Origin: JBAXTU01 sp037130015
GTDB lineage: Bacteria > Patescibacteriota > Patescibacteriia > 2-01-FULL-39-33
NCBI GenBank assembly: GCA_037130015.1
Contig: JBAXTU010000003.1
Location: 1-59,217 of the forward strand
Direction of reading: 5' to 3'
DNA: 59,217 bases
The translations under genes and the position numbers were made by a program. Each line of letters begins with the position of its first letter. Position 1 is the stretch's first letter. Under the pieces are notes generated by a model. It did not search any database and was not told the origin of the DNA. It saw only the letters and a program-made list of their open reading frames with translations. Shown piece by piece: positions 17,379-25,067 of the stretch.

Positions 17379-18442
17379 AAAATAATTTTTTTTGGTTAGC
17401 ACTATTAGTTGTGATATTTTTGAGCGGTTGTAATGTTCAAACCACTGGTTTAAGTGGTTCAAAAAATACTGTGGCCAAAATTGATGGTGGAGTTTGGAAA
17501 TCAATTGACAGTGGCAATGTTTGGAATCAGTCTGTGGCCATAGCAACTACTAATAATAAGTCTAGTAGTATCGGCAATACAGATATTAAAAAAATTATTT
17601 TTGATCCGCTTGACCATCAAGCTCTTTATGCTGTCACAAAATCAGACGGTGTTGTTTATACGTATGATGCCGGCGCTTCTTGGAGACAATTTGCTTTGCC
17701 AGTTGGTCATTTTTATTCCTTTACTGTCAGTCCAAAAAATAAATGCCAACTTTACACTTTGGTTGATAATAAAATATATCAATCAGTTGATTGTGGGCGC
17801 ACTTGGCAAAATTCATATTTTCATCAAGAAAAAGATGTTTATCTGTCAGATATTGCTATTAATAAAAGCAATCCTTCAATTTTATTTTTAGGAACTTCCA
17901 ATGGAAATATTTTGCGTAGCATAAATGGCGGACAAAGTTGGAGTGTTTTGTATAGAATAAAAAATGCTCAAATTGTTGATTTTATACAAGATCCGAATGA
18001 TAATAATGTTATTTATGTGGCCACCAAAAATAGTGGCTTATACAAGACTCTTGATGGTGGCGCTTCTTGGCGTTCGTTAGGCGACGGTCTTAAATCATAT
18101 TCCGGTAGTAGTGAATATTATACATTGGTTATTGACAAGGCTACACCAGGCGGTTTGATTTTAGTTTCTAAATTTGGTATTTTAAAAAGTACAGATGGTG
18201 GTATTAGTTGGATAATTATTGATCTGGTGCCAGGATCTCAATCTACTTCTATTGAGACTTTGGCTGTCAATCCTCAAAATAGTAAAGAAATTTATTATAC
18301 TACTAGTGATAGTCTGGTTAAAACAATAGATGGTGGAGTCACTTGGTCTTCGCATAAATTGCCGTTTGATCGTTCGGCTCCATGCATAGCCATTGATCCA
18401 GTTAATCCCAAAGTAGTTTATTTGTGTGCATTTAAAAAATAA
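17375..18442 (+). CDS. Lipoprotein with seven-bladed Asp-box (BNR/VPS10-like) beta-propeller
   Basis: A 355-residue lipoprotein with signal sequence and lipobox LSGC, lipidated Cys at residue 19. Seven Asp-box turns (S/T-x-D/N-x-G-x-x-W) are visible: SIDSGNVW, TYDAGASW, SVDCGRTW, SINGGQSW, TLDGGASW, STDGGISW and TIDGGVTW. They predict a full propeller like the sortilin/Ycf48 families. A binding or assembly role at the outer membrane face is likely but unproven. It is translationally coupled to holB by a 4-nt overlap, and frr follows after 17 nt. Confidence 0.85.
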   Translation: MKNNFFWLALLVVIFLSGCNVQTTGLSGSKNTVAKIDGGVWKSIDSGNVWNQSVAIATTNNKSSSIGNTDIKKIIFDPLDHQALYAVTKSDGVVYTYDAGASWRQFALPVGHFYSFTVSPKNKCQLYTLVDNKIYQSVDCGRTWQNSYFHQEKDVYLSDIAINKSNPSILFLGTSNGNILRSINGGQSWSVLYRIKNAQIVDFIQDPNDNNVIYVATKNSGLYKTLDGGASWRSLGDGLKSYSGSSEYYTLVIDKATPGGLILVSKFGILKSTDGGISWIIIDLVPGSQSTSIETLAVNPQNSKEIYYTTSDSLVKTIDGGVTWSSHKLPFDRSAPCIAIDPVNPKVVYLCAFKK

Positions 18443-18459
18443 TTTAATAATAAATATTT

Positions 18460-19011
18460 ATGAAAATCATTGATAGTTATTTGCCGGAATTTGAGAAGGC
18501 AATTGAACATTTTAAAAAAGAAATCGCTGGACTAAAAACCGGTCGTGCTAATCCTGCTATTTTAGATAGTGTTTTTGTGGAAGCTTATGATAGTAAAGTG
18601 CCTATTAGTCAAGTTGGTTCCATTAGTGTGCCCGAAGCCAGATGTATTATTATTCAGCCGTGGGATAAAAGTATTGTTAAACAAATTGAAAAAGCCATCA
18701 GTGAGGCGAATCTTGGATTAAGTGTTGCTAACGAAGGCGAACGTCTGCGTGTGGTGGTGCCACAAATGACCGAGGAGTCAAGGAAAGATATTGTTAAATT
18801 ATTAAGTCAAAGAACCGAACAGGCCAGAGTATCTGTTCGTGGCACTCGTGACGAAGCTAAAGAGGCTATTATGACTGCGGAAAAAAATAAAGAGTTCGGT
18901 GAAGACGAAAGATATAATTTGACTGAAAATCTTGATGAAGTGACTCGTGGTTATACCGAACAAATCAAACAAATTGCCGATCAAAAAGAAGAAGAGATAA
19001 TGACTATTTAA
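18460..19011 (+). CDS. frr: Ribosome recycling factor
   Basis: A 183-residue RRF that splits post-termination ribosomes with EF-G. Visible features are the LKTGRANPAILD arginine motif, VPISQVGSISVPEAR, IIIQPWDKS, the NEGERLRVVVPQMTEESRKDIVKL hinge region (quoted in part) and the C-terminal coiled-coil helix. Length is normal. It is placed between the lipoprotein gene and rseP. Confidence 0.96.
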   Translation: MKIIDSYLPEFEKAIEHFKKEIAGLKTGRANPAILDSVFVEAYDSKVPISQVGSISVPEARCIIIQPWDKSIVKQIEKAISEANLGLSVANEGERLRVVVPQMTEESRKDIVKLLSQRTEQARVSVRGTRDEAKEAIMTAEKNKEFGEDERYNLTENLDEVTRGYTEQIKQIADQKEEEIMTI

Positions 19012-19044
19012 TAAATTAATTTTTAATACAGTTTAATTTTTTTT

Positions 19045-20337
19045 ATGATTATAACCTTGCTTATTTTTATTTTTATTCTGTCTCTTTTGGTTTTTGTGCA
19101 TGAGGCTGGACATTTTTTTACGGCCAAACGTTTCGGTATCAAAGTGGAAGAATTTGGTTTTGGCTTGCCCCCAAGAATTTTTGGCGGTCGTTTTTTATCA
19201 GGCCAAAAAGTAGAAACAATTTCCATGTCTATAGCTGGCGAAACTGAAATTAATATGAATAGTGGAGAAATTACTGGTACTTCGCAGGTACAAGTGGCTG
19301 GCAAAACCGAAACCAGGAAAAAGTGGCTTTGGGTTTGGGGCAATAAAAATACAGAAGATCAGATTGATGGACAAACAGCTGGTACAATCTACTCTCTTAA
19401 TTGGTTGCCTATTGGTGGTTTTGTAAAAATAAAAGGCGAGAATGGTGATGGCAAAAATGACAGTGACAGTTTTTCCAACAAAAGAATCAGCCGACGGATA
19501 ATTGTTTTGGCTTCTGGTGTGGCCATGAATTTTTTATTGTGTGCCATACTTCTTATTATCGGTTTTACTGTGGGATTGCCAGCAGCTATTGATGGTCCTT
19601 TGCCTTATGGCGCTATAGTCAGTCAAAATCAAATAATAGTTATGGAAGTTATTGATAATATGTCAGCCAAAGAAGCTGGCGCTAAGGCTGGAGATATTAT
19701 TTCTGCTGTTGATGGACAAAATATTGGTAGTATTAATGATTTACATAATTATTTATCAAATAAAAAAGATCAGACTGTAAAAGTTTTATTTTTGCGTGAC
19801 AAAGAAGAACTGACCAAAGACTTGCAAATTAAAGAATATCAAGGAACTACGGGTATCGGTGTGGCTCTGGCACAAACAGCCACAGTGCGTTATCCATGGT
19901 ATTTGGCAATTTGGCAAGGTATTAAGCTTACTTTTATTTGGCTGTGGGCTATTATCACTGCCTTTGCTATGTTGTTTAAAAATCTGATTATTGGTGAGCC
20001 CACTGGAGTGCAAGTAGCCGGCCCTGTTGGTATTGCTGTAATGACTGGACAAATGGCCAAATTAGGATTTGTTTATGTTTTGCAATTTGCAGCTTTATTA
20101 TCTATTAATTTAGCTATTATTAATATTTTGCCATTTCCAGCCCTAGACGGCGGTCGCATTTTATTTTTGATTATAGAAAAAATGCGTGGTAAAGCCATTA
20201 AACAACAATGGGAAAATGCTTTGCATAATCTGGGTTTTGCCTTACTTATGCTGTTAGTTTTATTTGTCACTTACAAAGATGTTTTGCGTTATGGCGGAAA
20301 AATAATTTCAGTGGTGACTGGTAGTATCTCACGTTAA
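19045..20337 (+). CDS. rseP: RIP metalloprotease (site-2 protease family)
   Basis: A 430-residue intramembrane zinc protease. The HEAGH zinc motif is in the first TM helix (residues 18-22), a PDZ domain covers about 195-275, and the third ligand lies in NILPFPALDGGR near 365. Between the first helix and the IGGFVKI segment, residues of about 52-117 form an insertion with repeated Thr/Glu strands that is longer than in E. coli RseP. Likely substrates are anti-sigma factors or signal-peptide remnants. No plus-strand terminator follows; the hairpin downstream belongs to a minus-strand RNA. Confidence 0.93.
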   Translation: MIITLLIFIFILSLLVFVHEAGHFFTAKRFGIKVEEFGFGLPPRIFGGRFLSGQKVETISMSIAGETEINMNSGEITGTSQVQVAGKTETRKKWLWVWGNKNTEDQIDGQTAGTIYSLNWLPIGGFVKIKGENGDGKNDSDSFSNKRISRRIIVLASGVAMNFLLCAILLIIGFTVGLPAAIDGPLPYGAIVSQNQIIVMEVIDNMSAKEAGAKAGDIISAVDGQNIGSINDLHNYLSNKKDQTVKVLFLRDKEELTKDLQIKEYQGTTGIGVALAQTATVRYPWYLAIWQGIKLTFIWLWAIITAFAMLFKNLIIGEPTGVQVAGPVGIAVMTGQMAKLGFVYVLQFAALLSINLAIINILPFPALDGGRILFLIIEKMRGKAIKQQWENALHNLGFALLMLLVLFVTYKDVLRYGGKIISVVTGSISR

Positions 20338-20349
20338 TTTTTTATAAAT

Positions 20350-20382
20350 AAAAAAAGAAGCTTCTTAAATTTAAGAAGCTTC
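20350..20382 (-). terminator. Minus-strand terminator of the stand-alone RNA
   Basis: A perfect 13-bp inverted repeat (20357-20382) followed on the minus strand by seven Ts. On the plus strand it is followed by mixed sequence, so it ends the minus-strand RNA and not rseP. Confidence 0.85.
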
Positions 20383-20719
20383 ACTGTTTGTAAAAAAAGA
20401 GGGGATCAGCCCAGCCAGACCCTTGGGATCAGGGAATTCCGCGTATTCTCAAAACAGCCACATCTTTTTCTTCTCAATAGATCATTGTCCAAGAAAAGGA
20501 TGGCCCGGACTCCTTAATGTTACTCCAAAAGATTTCTCGTCTTTTTATTGACGATAGGCTATTTGCCAAGACTGTATTAATCGCGACGGACTAACCTTTC
20601 ATTTTTTAGAGAGAGCTACACTCTGTCAGAGCCGTCTTTGCTGGGGGAGGTTAAAAGTCTAATCCCGATATTCCCGCTTCTGATCCCTCTTTTTTAAAGA
20701 GCTAAAAGAGCAAATATGT
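20357..20719 (-). ncRNA. Candidate structured non-coding RNA, about 360 nt, family not recognised
   Basis: This gap holds no gene but has a minus-strand promoter (20726-20754) and terminator (20350-20382). The RNA ends pair: GAGGGATCAG (rc of 20680-20689) with CTGATCCCCTC (rc of 20399-20409), allowing one bulge. A second, nested stem pairs GGGATTAG (rc of 20659-20666) with CTGATCCC (rc of 20425-20432). Further in, TAACCT and AGGTTA (20592-20597 with 20648-20653) and hairpins at 20538-20553, 20557-20567 and 20621-20631 can form. It lacks the tRNA-like ends of tmRNA, the SRP tetraloop region and the RNase P core (rnpB is at 33425), and its length does not fit 6S RNA. It may be a new or lineage-specific RNA. 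Confidence 0.7.
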
Positions 20720-20725
20720 TATTAA

Positions 20726-20754
20726 ATGATATATAATAAATTAATTTTAGTCAA
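20726..20754 (-). promoter_or_regulatory. Minus-strand promoter of the stand-alone RNA
   Basis: TTGACT (rc of 20749-20754), 17 nt, TATCAT (rc of 20726-20731). The start point would be near 20719. It is divergent to, and nearly touches, the start of the gene at 20756. Confidence 0.7.
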
Positions 20755-20755
20755 T

Positions 20756-21112
20756 ATGAAAATATCCATACCTGAAAATTTAAGTCCGATTGATGCTATT
20801 CGTCATTGTGGCTATGGTCTGGTGAATGATAGACGTAATCCAGAACAAAGTTTTGCCAGACGCATGGGCAGTGGTATTTATCCGCGTTTTCATGTTTATT
20901 TGGAGACGCATTTTATTAATCTGCATCTAGATCAAAAACAAGCCAGTTATGAGGGTCAATCCAAGCATAGTGGTGAATATTCAGGCGACACTGTGGAACA
21001 TGAAGCTTCTAGAATCAGTGAAATGCTAGAAAAAATGTCTATTGAAGCCGGAAATACTGGCAGAAACAAGGAACCGGAGGAAAAAGGCGGTTGGCTATCT
21101 AGATTTTTTTGA
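20756..21112 (+). CDS. Small conserved hypothetical protein, 118 residues
   Basis: A cytosolic protein without recognised domain. It carries a string of polar and aromatic motifs: RHCGYG, SFARRMGSG, YPRFHVYLE, NLHLDQKQASYEG and HSGEYSGDTVEHEASRI. From memory this resembles a small hypothetical protein that recurs in Parcubacteria genomes, with R-R-L, YPRFH and HSGEY strongly kept; no function is known to me. I chose the ATG at 20756; an upstream in-frame initiator at 20726 lies in the divergent promoter. The TGA stop is inside the -35 of the proS promoter. Confidence 0.75.
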   Translation: MKISIPENLSPIDAIRHCGYGLVNDRRNPEQSFARRMGSGIYPRFHVYLETHFINLHLDQKQASYEGQSKHSGEYSGDTVEHEASRISEMLEKMSIEAGNTGRNKEPEEKGGWLSRFF

Positions 21113-21136
21113 CAAATCAGCCCAAAATGTTAAAAT
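21109..21136 (+). promoter_or_regulatory. Promoter for proS and the mre operon
   Basis: TTGACA (21109-21114), 16 nt, TAAAAT (21131-21136) with an extended TGT before the -10. It is 27 nt before the proS start and overlaps the stop of the previous gene. Confidence 0.7.
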
Positions 21137-21163
21137 ACGGGCATTAAATTATACATCAATAAT

Positions 21164-22630
21164 ATGTCTTCAAAAGCAATTACGACAAGAAAAGAGGATT
21201 ATTCTCAATGGTATTTGGACGTTGTAGAGGCGGCCGATTTGGCCGAAAATTCTTCAGTCCGAGGTTGTATGGTTATAAAACCATATGGCTATGCACTTTG
21301 GGAAAATATGCAGAAAATTTTGGATGCAAAATTTAAGGTGACGGGCGTAGCTAATGCTTATTTTCCAATTTTTATTCCCAAAAGTTTTTTTGAACGAGAA
21401 GCCCAGCATGTTGAAGGTTTTGCTAAAGAATGTGCTGTAGTGACACATCATCGTTTAGAAATGGATGAGGCGACTGGTAAATTAATTCCAGCCGGACCAT
21501 TAGATGAGCCTTTGATTGTTCGTCCGACTTCAGAAACAATTATTTATGACACCTTTAGTAGATGGGTTCAATCATATCGTGATTTGCCACTTTTAATAAA
21601 TCAATGGGCTAATATTGTTCGTTGGGAAATGCGCACCAGATTGTTTTTGCGTAGTATGGAATTTTTGTGGCAAGAGGGTCATACGGCTCATGCCACCGAA
21701 AAAGAGGCTAATGAAAGAGCTAGACAAATGATTGAAGTGTACAAAGATTTTTTTGAAAATTATTTAGCCATTCCTATTATTGCCGGTCAAAAAACAGAAT
21801 CTGAAAAATTTGCTGGCGCTGATTGTACTTATTGTGTTGAAGCTATGATGCAAGATGGTAAAGCTTTGCAAGCCGGTACCTCGCATATGCTTGGACAGAA
21901 TTTTGCTAAACCTTTCAATGTTTCTTTTTTGGATGAAAAAGGTGAGAATCAGTTTGTTTGGCAGACTAGTTGGGGTGTTAGTACCCGCATGATTGGCGGA
22001 CTAATTATGGCTCATGGCGATGATAAGGGCATGATTATGCCACCTCGTATTGCTCCTTTACAGGTTGTAGTGGCGACTATTTTTACTAATGAAAAAGAAA
22101 AAGAAATAGTGTCAGTTGTTGCTAATGATTTAGTTTTAAAATTAAAAGAACAAGGACTAAGCGTTAAGCTTGATGATAGAGATGAAAGACCAGGGGTTAA
22201 ATTTTATGAATGGGAAAAGAAAGGCGTACCGCTTAGAATAGAAATCGGACCCAAAGATGTCCAAAATAAAAAAGCTGTTTTGGTGCGTCGTGATACTTCT
22301 GAAAAACAAATCGTGGATATTTCCAAAGTATCTGCCACTACTATTGATCTGCTAGAAGAAATCCAAAAGTCATTATTTGAAAGAGCTTTATTGTATCAAA
22401 AAAATAAAACCAAAGAGATTAATGATTTTAAAAAATTTGAAAAGTTTATTGCTGAAGAAGAAGGCTTTGTGATAGCTAATTGGTGCGGTGATGAAAAATG
22501 TGAAGCTGAGATTAAAGAAAAAACCAAAGCCACTATCAGATGTATTCCTTTTGAAGGCAGTGAGGCTGATGGCGATTGTTTGTGTGGTAAAAAAGGTAAA
22601 TATAAAGTAATTTTTGCTAAGGCGTATTAG
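21164..22630 (+). CDS. proS: Prolyl-tRNA synthetase, archaeal/eukaryote type
   Basis: A 488-residue class II synthetase that charges tRNA-Pro. Motif 2 is WEMRTRLFLRSMEFLWQEGHTAH and the proline-site/motif 3 region includes GTSHMLGQNFAK and WGVSTRMIGGLIMAHGDD. The anticodon-binding domain covers about 285-385, and a C-terminal zinc-like domain carries CGDEKC and CLCGKKGKY. It lacks the roughly 180-residue INS editing domain of the common bacterial form, so it is the type-3 (archaeal-like) ProRS found in Mycoplasma, Thermus and many CPR. mreB follows 29 nt later. Confidence 0.95.
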   Translation: MSSKAITTRKEDYSQWYLDVVEAADLAENSSVRGCMVIKPYGYALWENMQKILDAKFKVTGVANAYFPIFIPKSFFEREAQHVEGFAKECAVVTHHRLEMDEATGKLIPAGPLDEPLIVRPTSETIIYDTFSRWVQSYRDLPLLINQWANIVRWEMRTRLFLRSMEFLWQEGHTAHATEKEANERARQMIEVYKDFFENYLAIPIIAGQKTESEKFAGADCTYCVEAMMQDGKALQAGTSHMLGQNFAKPFNVSFLDEKGENQFVWQTSWGVSTRMIGGLIMAHGDDKGMIMPPRIAPLQVVVATIFTNEKEKEIVSVVANDLVLKLKEQGLSVKLDDRDERPGVKFYEWEKKGVPLRIEIGPKDVQNKKAVLVRRDTSEKQIVDISKVSATTIDLLEEIQKSLFERALLYQKNKTKEINDFKKFEKFIAEEEGFVIANWCGDEKCEAEIKEKTKATIRCIPFEGSEADGDCLCGKKGKYKVIFAKAY

Positions 22631-22659
22631 TTTGTTTTGATTAATTTAAGTTTCTGTTT

Positions 22660-23697
22660 ATGTGGAAAAAAATAGTAGGAAAATTCAATAAAGGATTGGG
22701 CATTGATTTGGGCAGTACTAAAACCATGATTTATCAGCAAGAGCGGGGGATTGTGGTGAGTGAATCTAGTGTGGTGGCTATTAATAATCGCACGGATCAG
22801 ATTTTGGCTGTTGGCGATGAAGCGCGCAAAATGCTGGGCAAAACACCGCCTCATATTTTGGCATCACGTCCACTTGAACATGGGATTATTTCTGATTTTG
22901 AAGTGTCAGAAAAAATGCTTAAATATTTTATGAGTCGTGTGCAGGCTGGCAAGTGGACTATTTCTACTAAACCACGTGTGGTAATAGGTATTCCGCTGGA
23001 TGTCACAGAAGTTGAAAAAAAAGCGGTTGAAGATGTGGTCATGTCAGCTGGAGCCAGCCAAGTATTTTTGGTAGAAAATATTATGGCCGCGGCTATTGGT
23101 GCGCGCATTCCTATTCAAGATGCTAGCGGTAATATGGTGGTCAATCTTGGTGGTGGCTTGACTGAGGTGGCTGTAGTGTCTCTTGATGGCGTGGTTAATT
23201 GGCGTGTCACCAAAGTGGCTGGCGCTACGCTAGATAAAGATATTATCCGTTTTGCTAGAGATGAGTTTAATCTTATTTTGGGTGAAATGGTAGCTGAGGA
23301 TATTAAGAAAAAAATTGGATCAGCATATGAACTTAAAGAACCAATGGAAATGCAAATGCGCGGGCGTGATGTGATTACTGGTTTGCCGAGAGAGGTGATT
23401 GTTAATAGTGTCCAAATACAAAATTCTATTTTTCGTTCTATTCAAACTATTTTAGATACTATTAAATCAACATTAGAAACCACACCTCCAGAGTTAGTGG
23501 CTGACATTTATCAAAAAGGTATTATTTTGACTGGCGGTACGGCTCAATTAAAAAATATTGATAGATTTATTGTGAATGGCATTCAAATTCCCGTCCATAT
23601 AGCTGACGATCCTCAGACTTGCACGGTACGCGGTATGGGTAGTATTCTTGATGATGAAGCCTTACTCAAAGATATTAAAGTTTTATCTTCACAGTAA
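22660..23697 (+). CDS. mreB: Rod-shape protein MreB, operon copy with altered phosphate-2 motif
   Basis: A 345-residue MreB at the head of mreB-mreC-mreD-PBP2. Phosphate-1 is DLGSTKTMIY and the adenosine motif is ILTGGTAQLKNI, but phosphate-2 reads VNLGGGLTEVAV: the Asp that contacts the nucleotide-bound metal is Asn162 and the following Thr is Leu. The solitary copy at 12699 keeps DIGGGT. This copy may bind ATP without normal hydrolysis and act as a scaffold subunit. Confidence 0.93.
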   Translation: MWKKIVGKFNKGLGIDLGSTKTMIYQQERGIVVSESSVVAINNRTDQILAVGDEARKMLGKTPPHILASRPLEHGIISDFEVSEKMLKYFMSRVQAGKWTISTKPRVVIGIPLDVTEVEKKAVEDVVMSAGASQVFLVENIMAAAIGARIPIQDASGNMVVNLGGGLTEVAVVSLDGVVNWRVTKVAGATLDKDIIRFARDEFNLILGEMVAEDIKKKIGSAYELKEPMEMQMRGRDVITGLPREVIVNSVQIQNSIFRSIQTILDTIKSTLETTPPELVADIYQKGIILTGGTAQLKNIDRFIVNGIQIPVHIADDPQTCTVRGMGSILDDEALLKDIKVLSSQ

Positions 23698-23706
23698 TTT
23701 TAATCT

Positions 23707-24501
23707 ATGGAAAAATTTATAAAATCCATAGCTGTTGGATTGATAGCCATTATACTAATAATCGGTTTGCACTATTTGGGATGGCTTAGACCGGTGGAAA
23801 ATTTGCTGGTGCAAACTGTCGCGCCAGTACAAAGCAAGGTTTTCTCTTCTTCTTTTGGTTTAAAAAATTTTTACAACGCTTGGCTGGCCAAGCGTGATTT
23901 ATTGTCAGAAAATGAACAGTTGAAAAATCAATTGCTTAATTCGCAACTGGACAAAACAAAGTTAAATAGTTTGCAAGCAGAAAATGATTTATTAAAACAG
24001 GAATTAAAATTTATTGATACTAGTAAAGTAAAATATATTCCAGCTACTATTATCACAGGTGTTTCTGATTCTGATTCGCAATCAATTGTGATTGATAGAG
24101 GATCTAATGATGGCCTTAAAAAAGGTTTGGCCGTGGTGGCTGGTGGCGGAGTTTTGGTTGGAAAAATTCAAGAGGTTAGCAATAATTATAGCAAGGTGTT
24201 GTTGCTTTCTGATAATAAATCACGAGTGGCTGCCACTATTCAAAACATGAATAATACTACTGGGTTGGTTGAAGGCCAATTTGGGCTAAGTTTTTCTATG
24301 ACCAATATTCCTCAAGATCAGGATTTAAAAGAAGGGGATTTGATTGTCACTTCGGGACTGGAAGGACAAATTCCCAAAGGATTATTGATAGCCAAGGTTG
24401 GACATGTTAATCAGGTGGCTAGCGAAATTTTTAAGACTGCCCTGCTCACTCCAATAATTTCTTTTGATAATTTGAGCCGGGTGATAGTAATAACCCCTTA
24501 A
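23707..24501 (+). CDS. mreC: Rod-shape-determining protein MreC
   Basis: A 264-residue protein with one N-terminal TM helix (about 8-27), a coiled coil at about 62-102 (ENEQLKNQLL, LQAENDLLKQELK) and the two-lobed beta domain with VIDRGSNDGLKKG and TSGLEGQIPKGLLIAKV. It links MreB filaments to PBP2 outside the membrane. It starts 9 nt after mreB. A palindromic repeat separates it from mreD. Confidence 0.93.
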   Translation: MEKFIKSIAVGLIAIILIIGLHYLGWLRPVENLLVQTVAPVQSKVFSSSFGLKNFYNAWLAKRDLLSENEQLKNQLLNSQLDKTKLNSLQAENDLLKQELKFIDTSKVKYIPATIITGVSDSDSQSIVIDRGSNDGLKKGLAVVAGGGVLVGKIQEVSNNYSKVLLLSDNKSRVAATIQNMNNTTGLVEGQFGLSFSMTNIPQDQDLKEGDLIVTSGLEGQIPKGLLIAKVGHVNQVASEIFKTALLTPIISFDNLSRVIVITP

Positions 24502-24513
24502 TTAAAAAAACAT

Positions 24514-24540
24514 GAGATCCCTGGTCAGGCCAGGGATGAC
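24514..24540 (+). repeat. Palindromic repeat between mreC and mreD
   Basis: ATCCCTGG (24517-24524) and CCAGGGAT (24530-24537) form a perfect 8-bp hairpin flanked by GAG and GAC. The layout resembles the widespread dRS3-type repeats (ATTCCC-N8-GGGAAT). It is the only unusual sequence in this intercistronic gap and could attenuate or stabilise the operon mRNA. Confidence 0.65.
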
Positions 24541-24548
24541 AATTTTTT

Positions 24549-25067
24549 ATGCGTTATAAAATAATAATTTATTTTTTATTGTCCTGGTTGGCGCTGATTA
24601 TTCAAATCAGCTTTTTGAATAATTTTTATTTTTTATCAATTATTAATTTGCCACTTATGGCTATTGTGTTAATGATTTGTTTGTCTGATTTTACTTGGAC
24701 GGCCATCTTGGCTATTTGGAGTGGTATATTCCTGGATCTTTATTCGGGTTTGCCTTTTGGTGTTTATTTATTTTGTTTCTTTTTAACGGCGATTATTTTA
24801 GAATTTCTTTTTTTGAATTGGCTCACCAATCGTTCTCTTTTTGCGTTGATGATTTTAGGTTTGGTTTCAGTTTTATCTTATAATTTAATTTTTGTGATTG
24901 TGACCGGTACTTTTCATCTTTTTGGCTGGAATGATTTTGTTTTGGGTTGGGGTTATCTAGGCTTTGTTGTTTTGCAACTAGTCTATACTTCGGTTTTGCT
25001 TTATGTTTGCTTCCGTGTTATTAATAAATTGTCAAAATCATTTAAGCCAATATTTCTACGTTCATGA
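24549..25067 (+). CDS. mreD: Rod-shape-determining protein MreD
   Basis: A 172-residue, very hydrophobic protein with five or six TM helices, the expected size and place for MreD. The SGIFLDLYSGLPFGVYLFCF segment is typical of the family. Its stop overlaps the start of the PBP2 gene (ATGA). Confidence 0.85.
   Translation: MRYKIIIYFLLSWLALIIQISFLNNFYFLSIINLPLMAIVLMICLSDFTWTAILAIWSGIFLDLYSGLPFGVYLFCFFLTAIILEFLFLNWLTNRSLFALMILGLVSVLSYNLIFVIVTGTFHLFGWNDFVLGWGYLGFVVLQLVYTSVLLYVCFRVINKLSKSFKPIFLRS

Noticed and set aside
20357..20382. Plus-strand terminator of rseP
   Set aside because: The T-run is only on the minus strand; the plus side continues with mixed sequence.
20350..20719. tmRNA, SRP RNA or 6S RNA as the identity of the non-coding region
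   Set aside because: No tRNA-like ends or tag frame, no SRP core motif, and too long with the wrong stem layout for 6S.
16347..25067. UGA recoded to Gly as in some CPR
   Set aside because: holB, the gene at 20756, tgt and mreD all end naturally at TGA at the expected family length.
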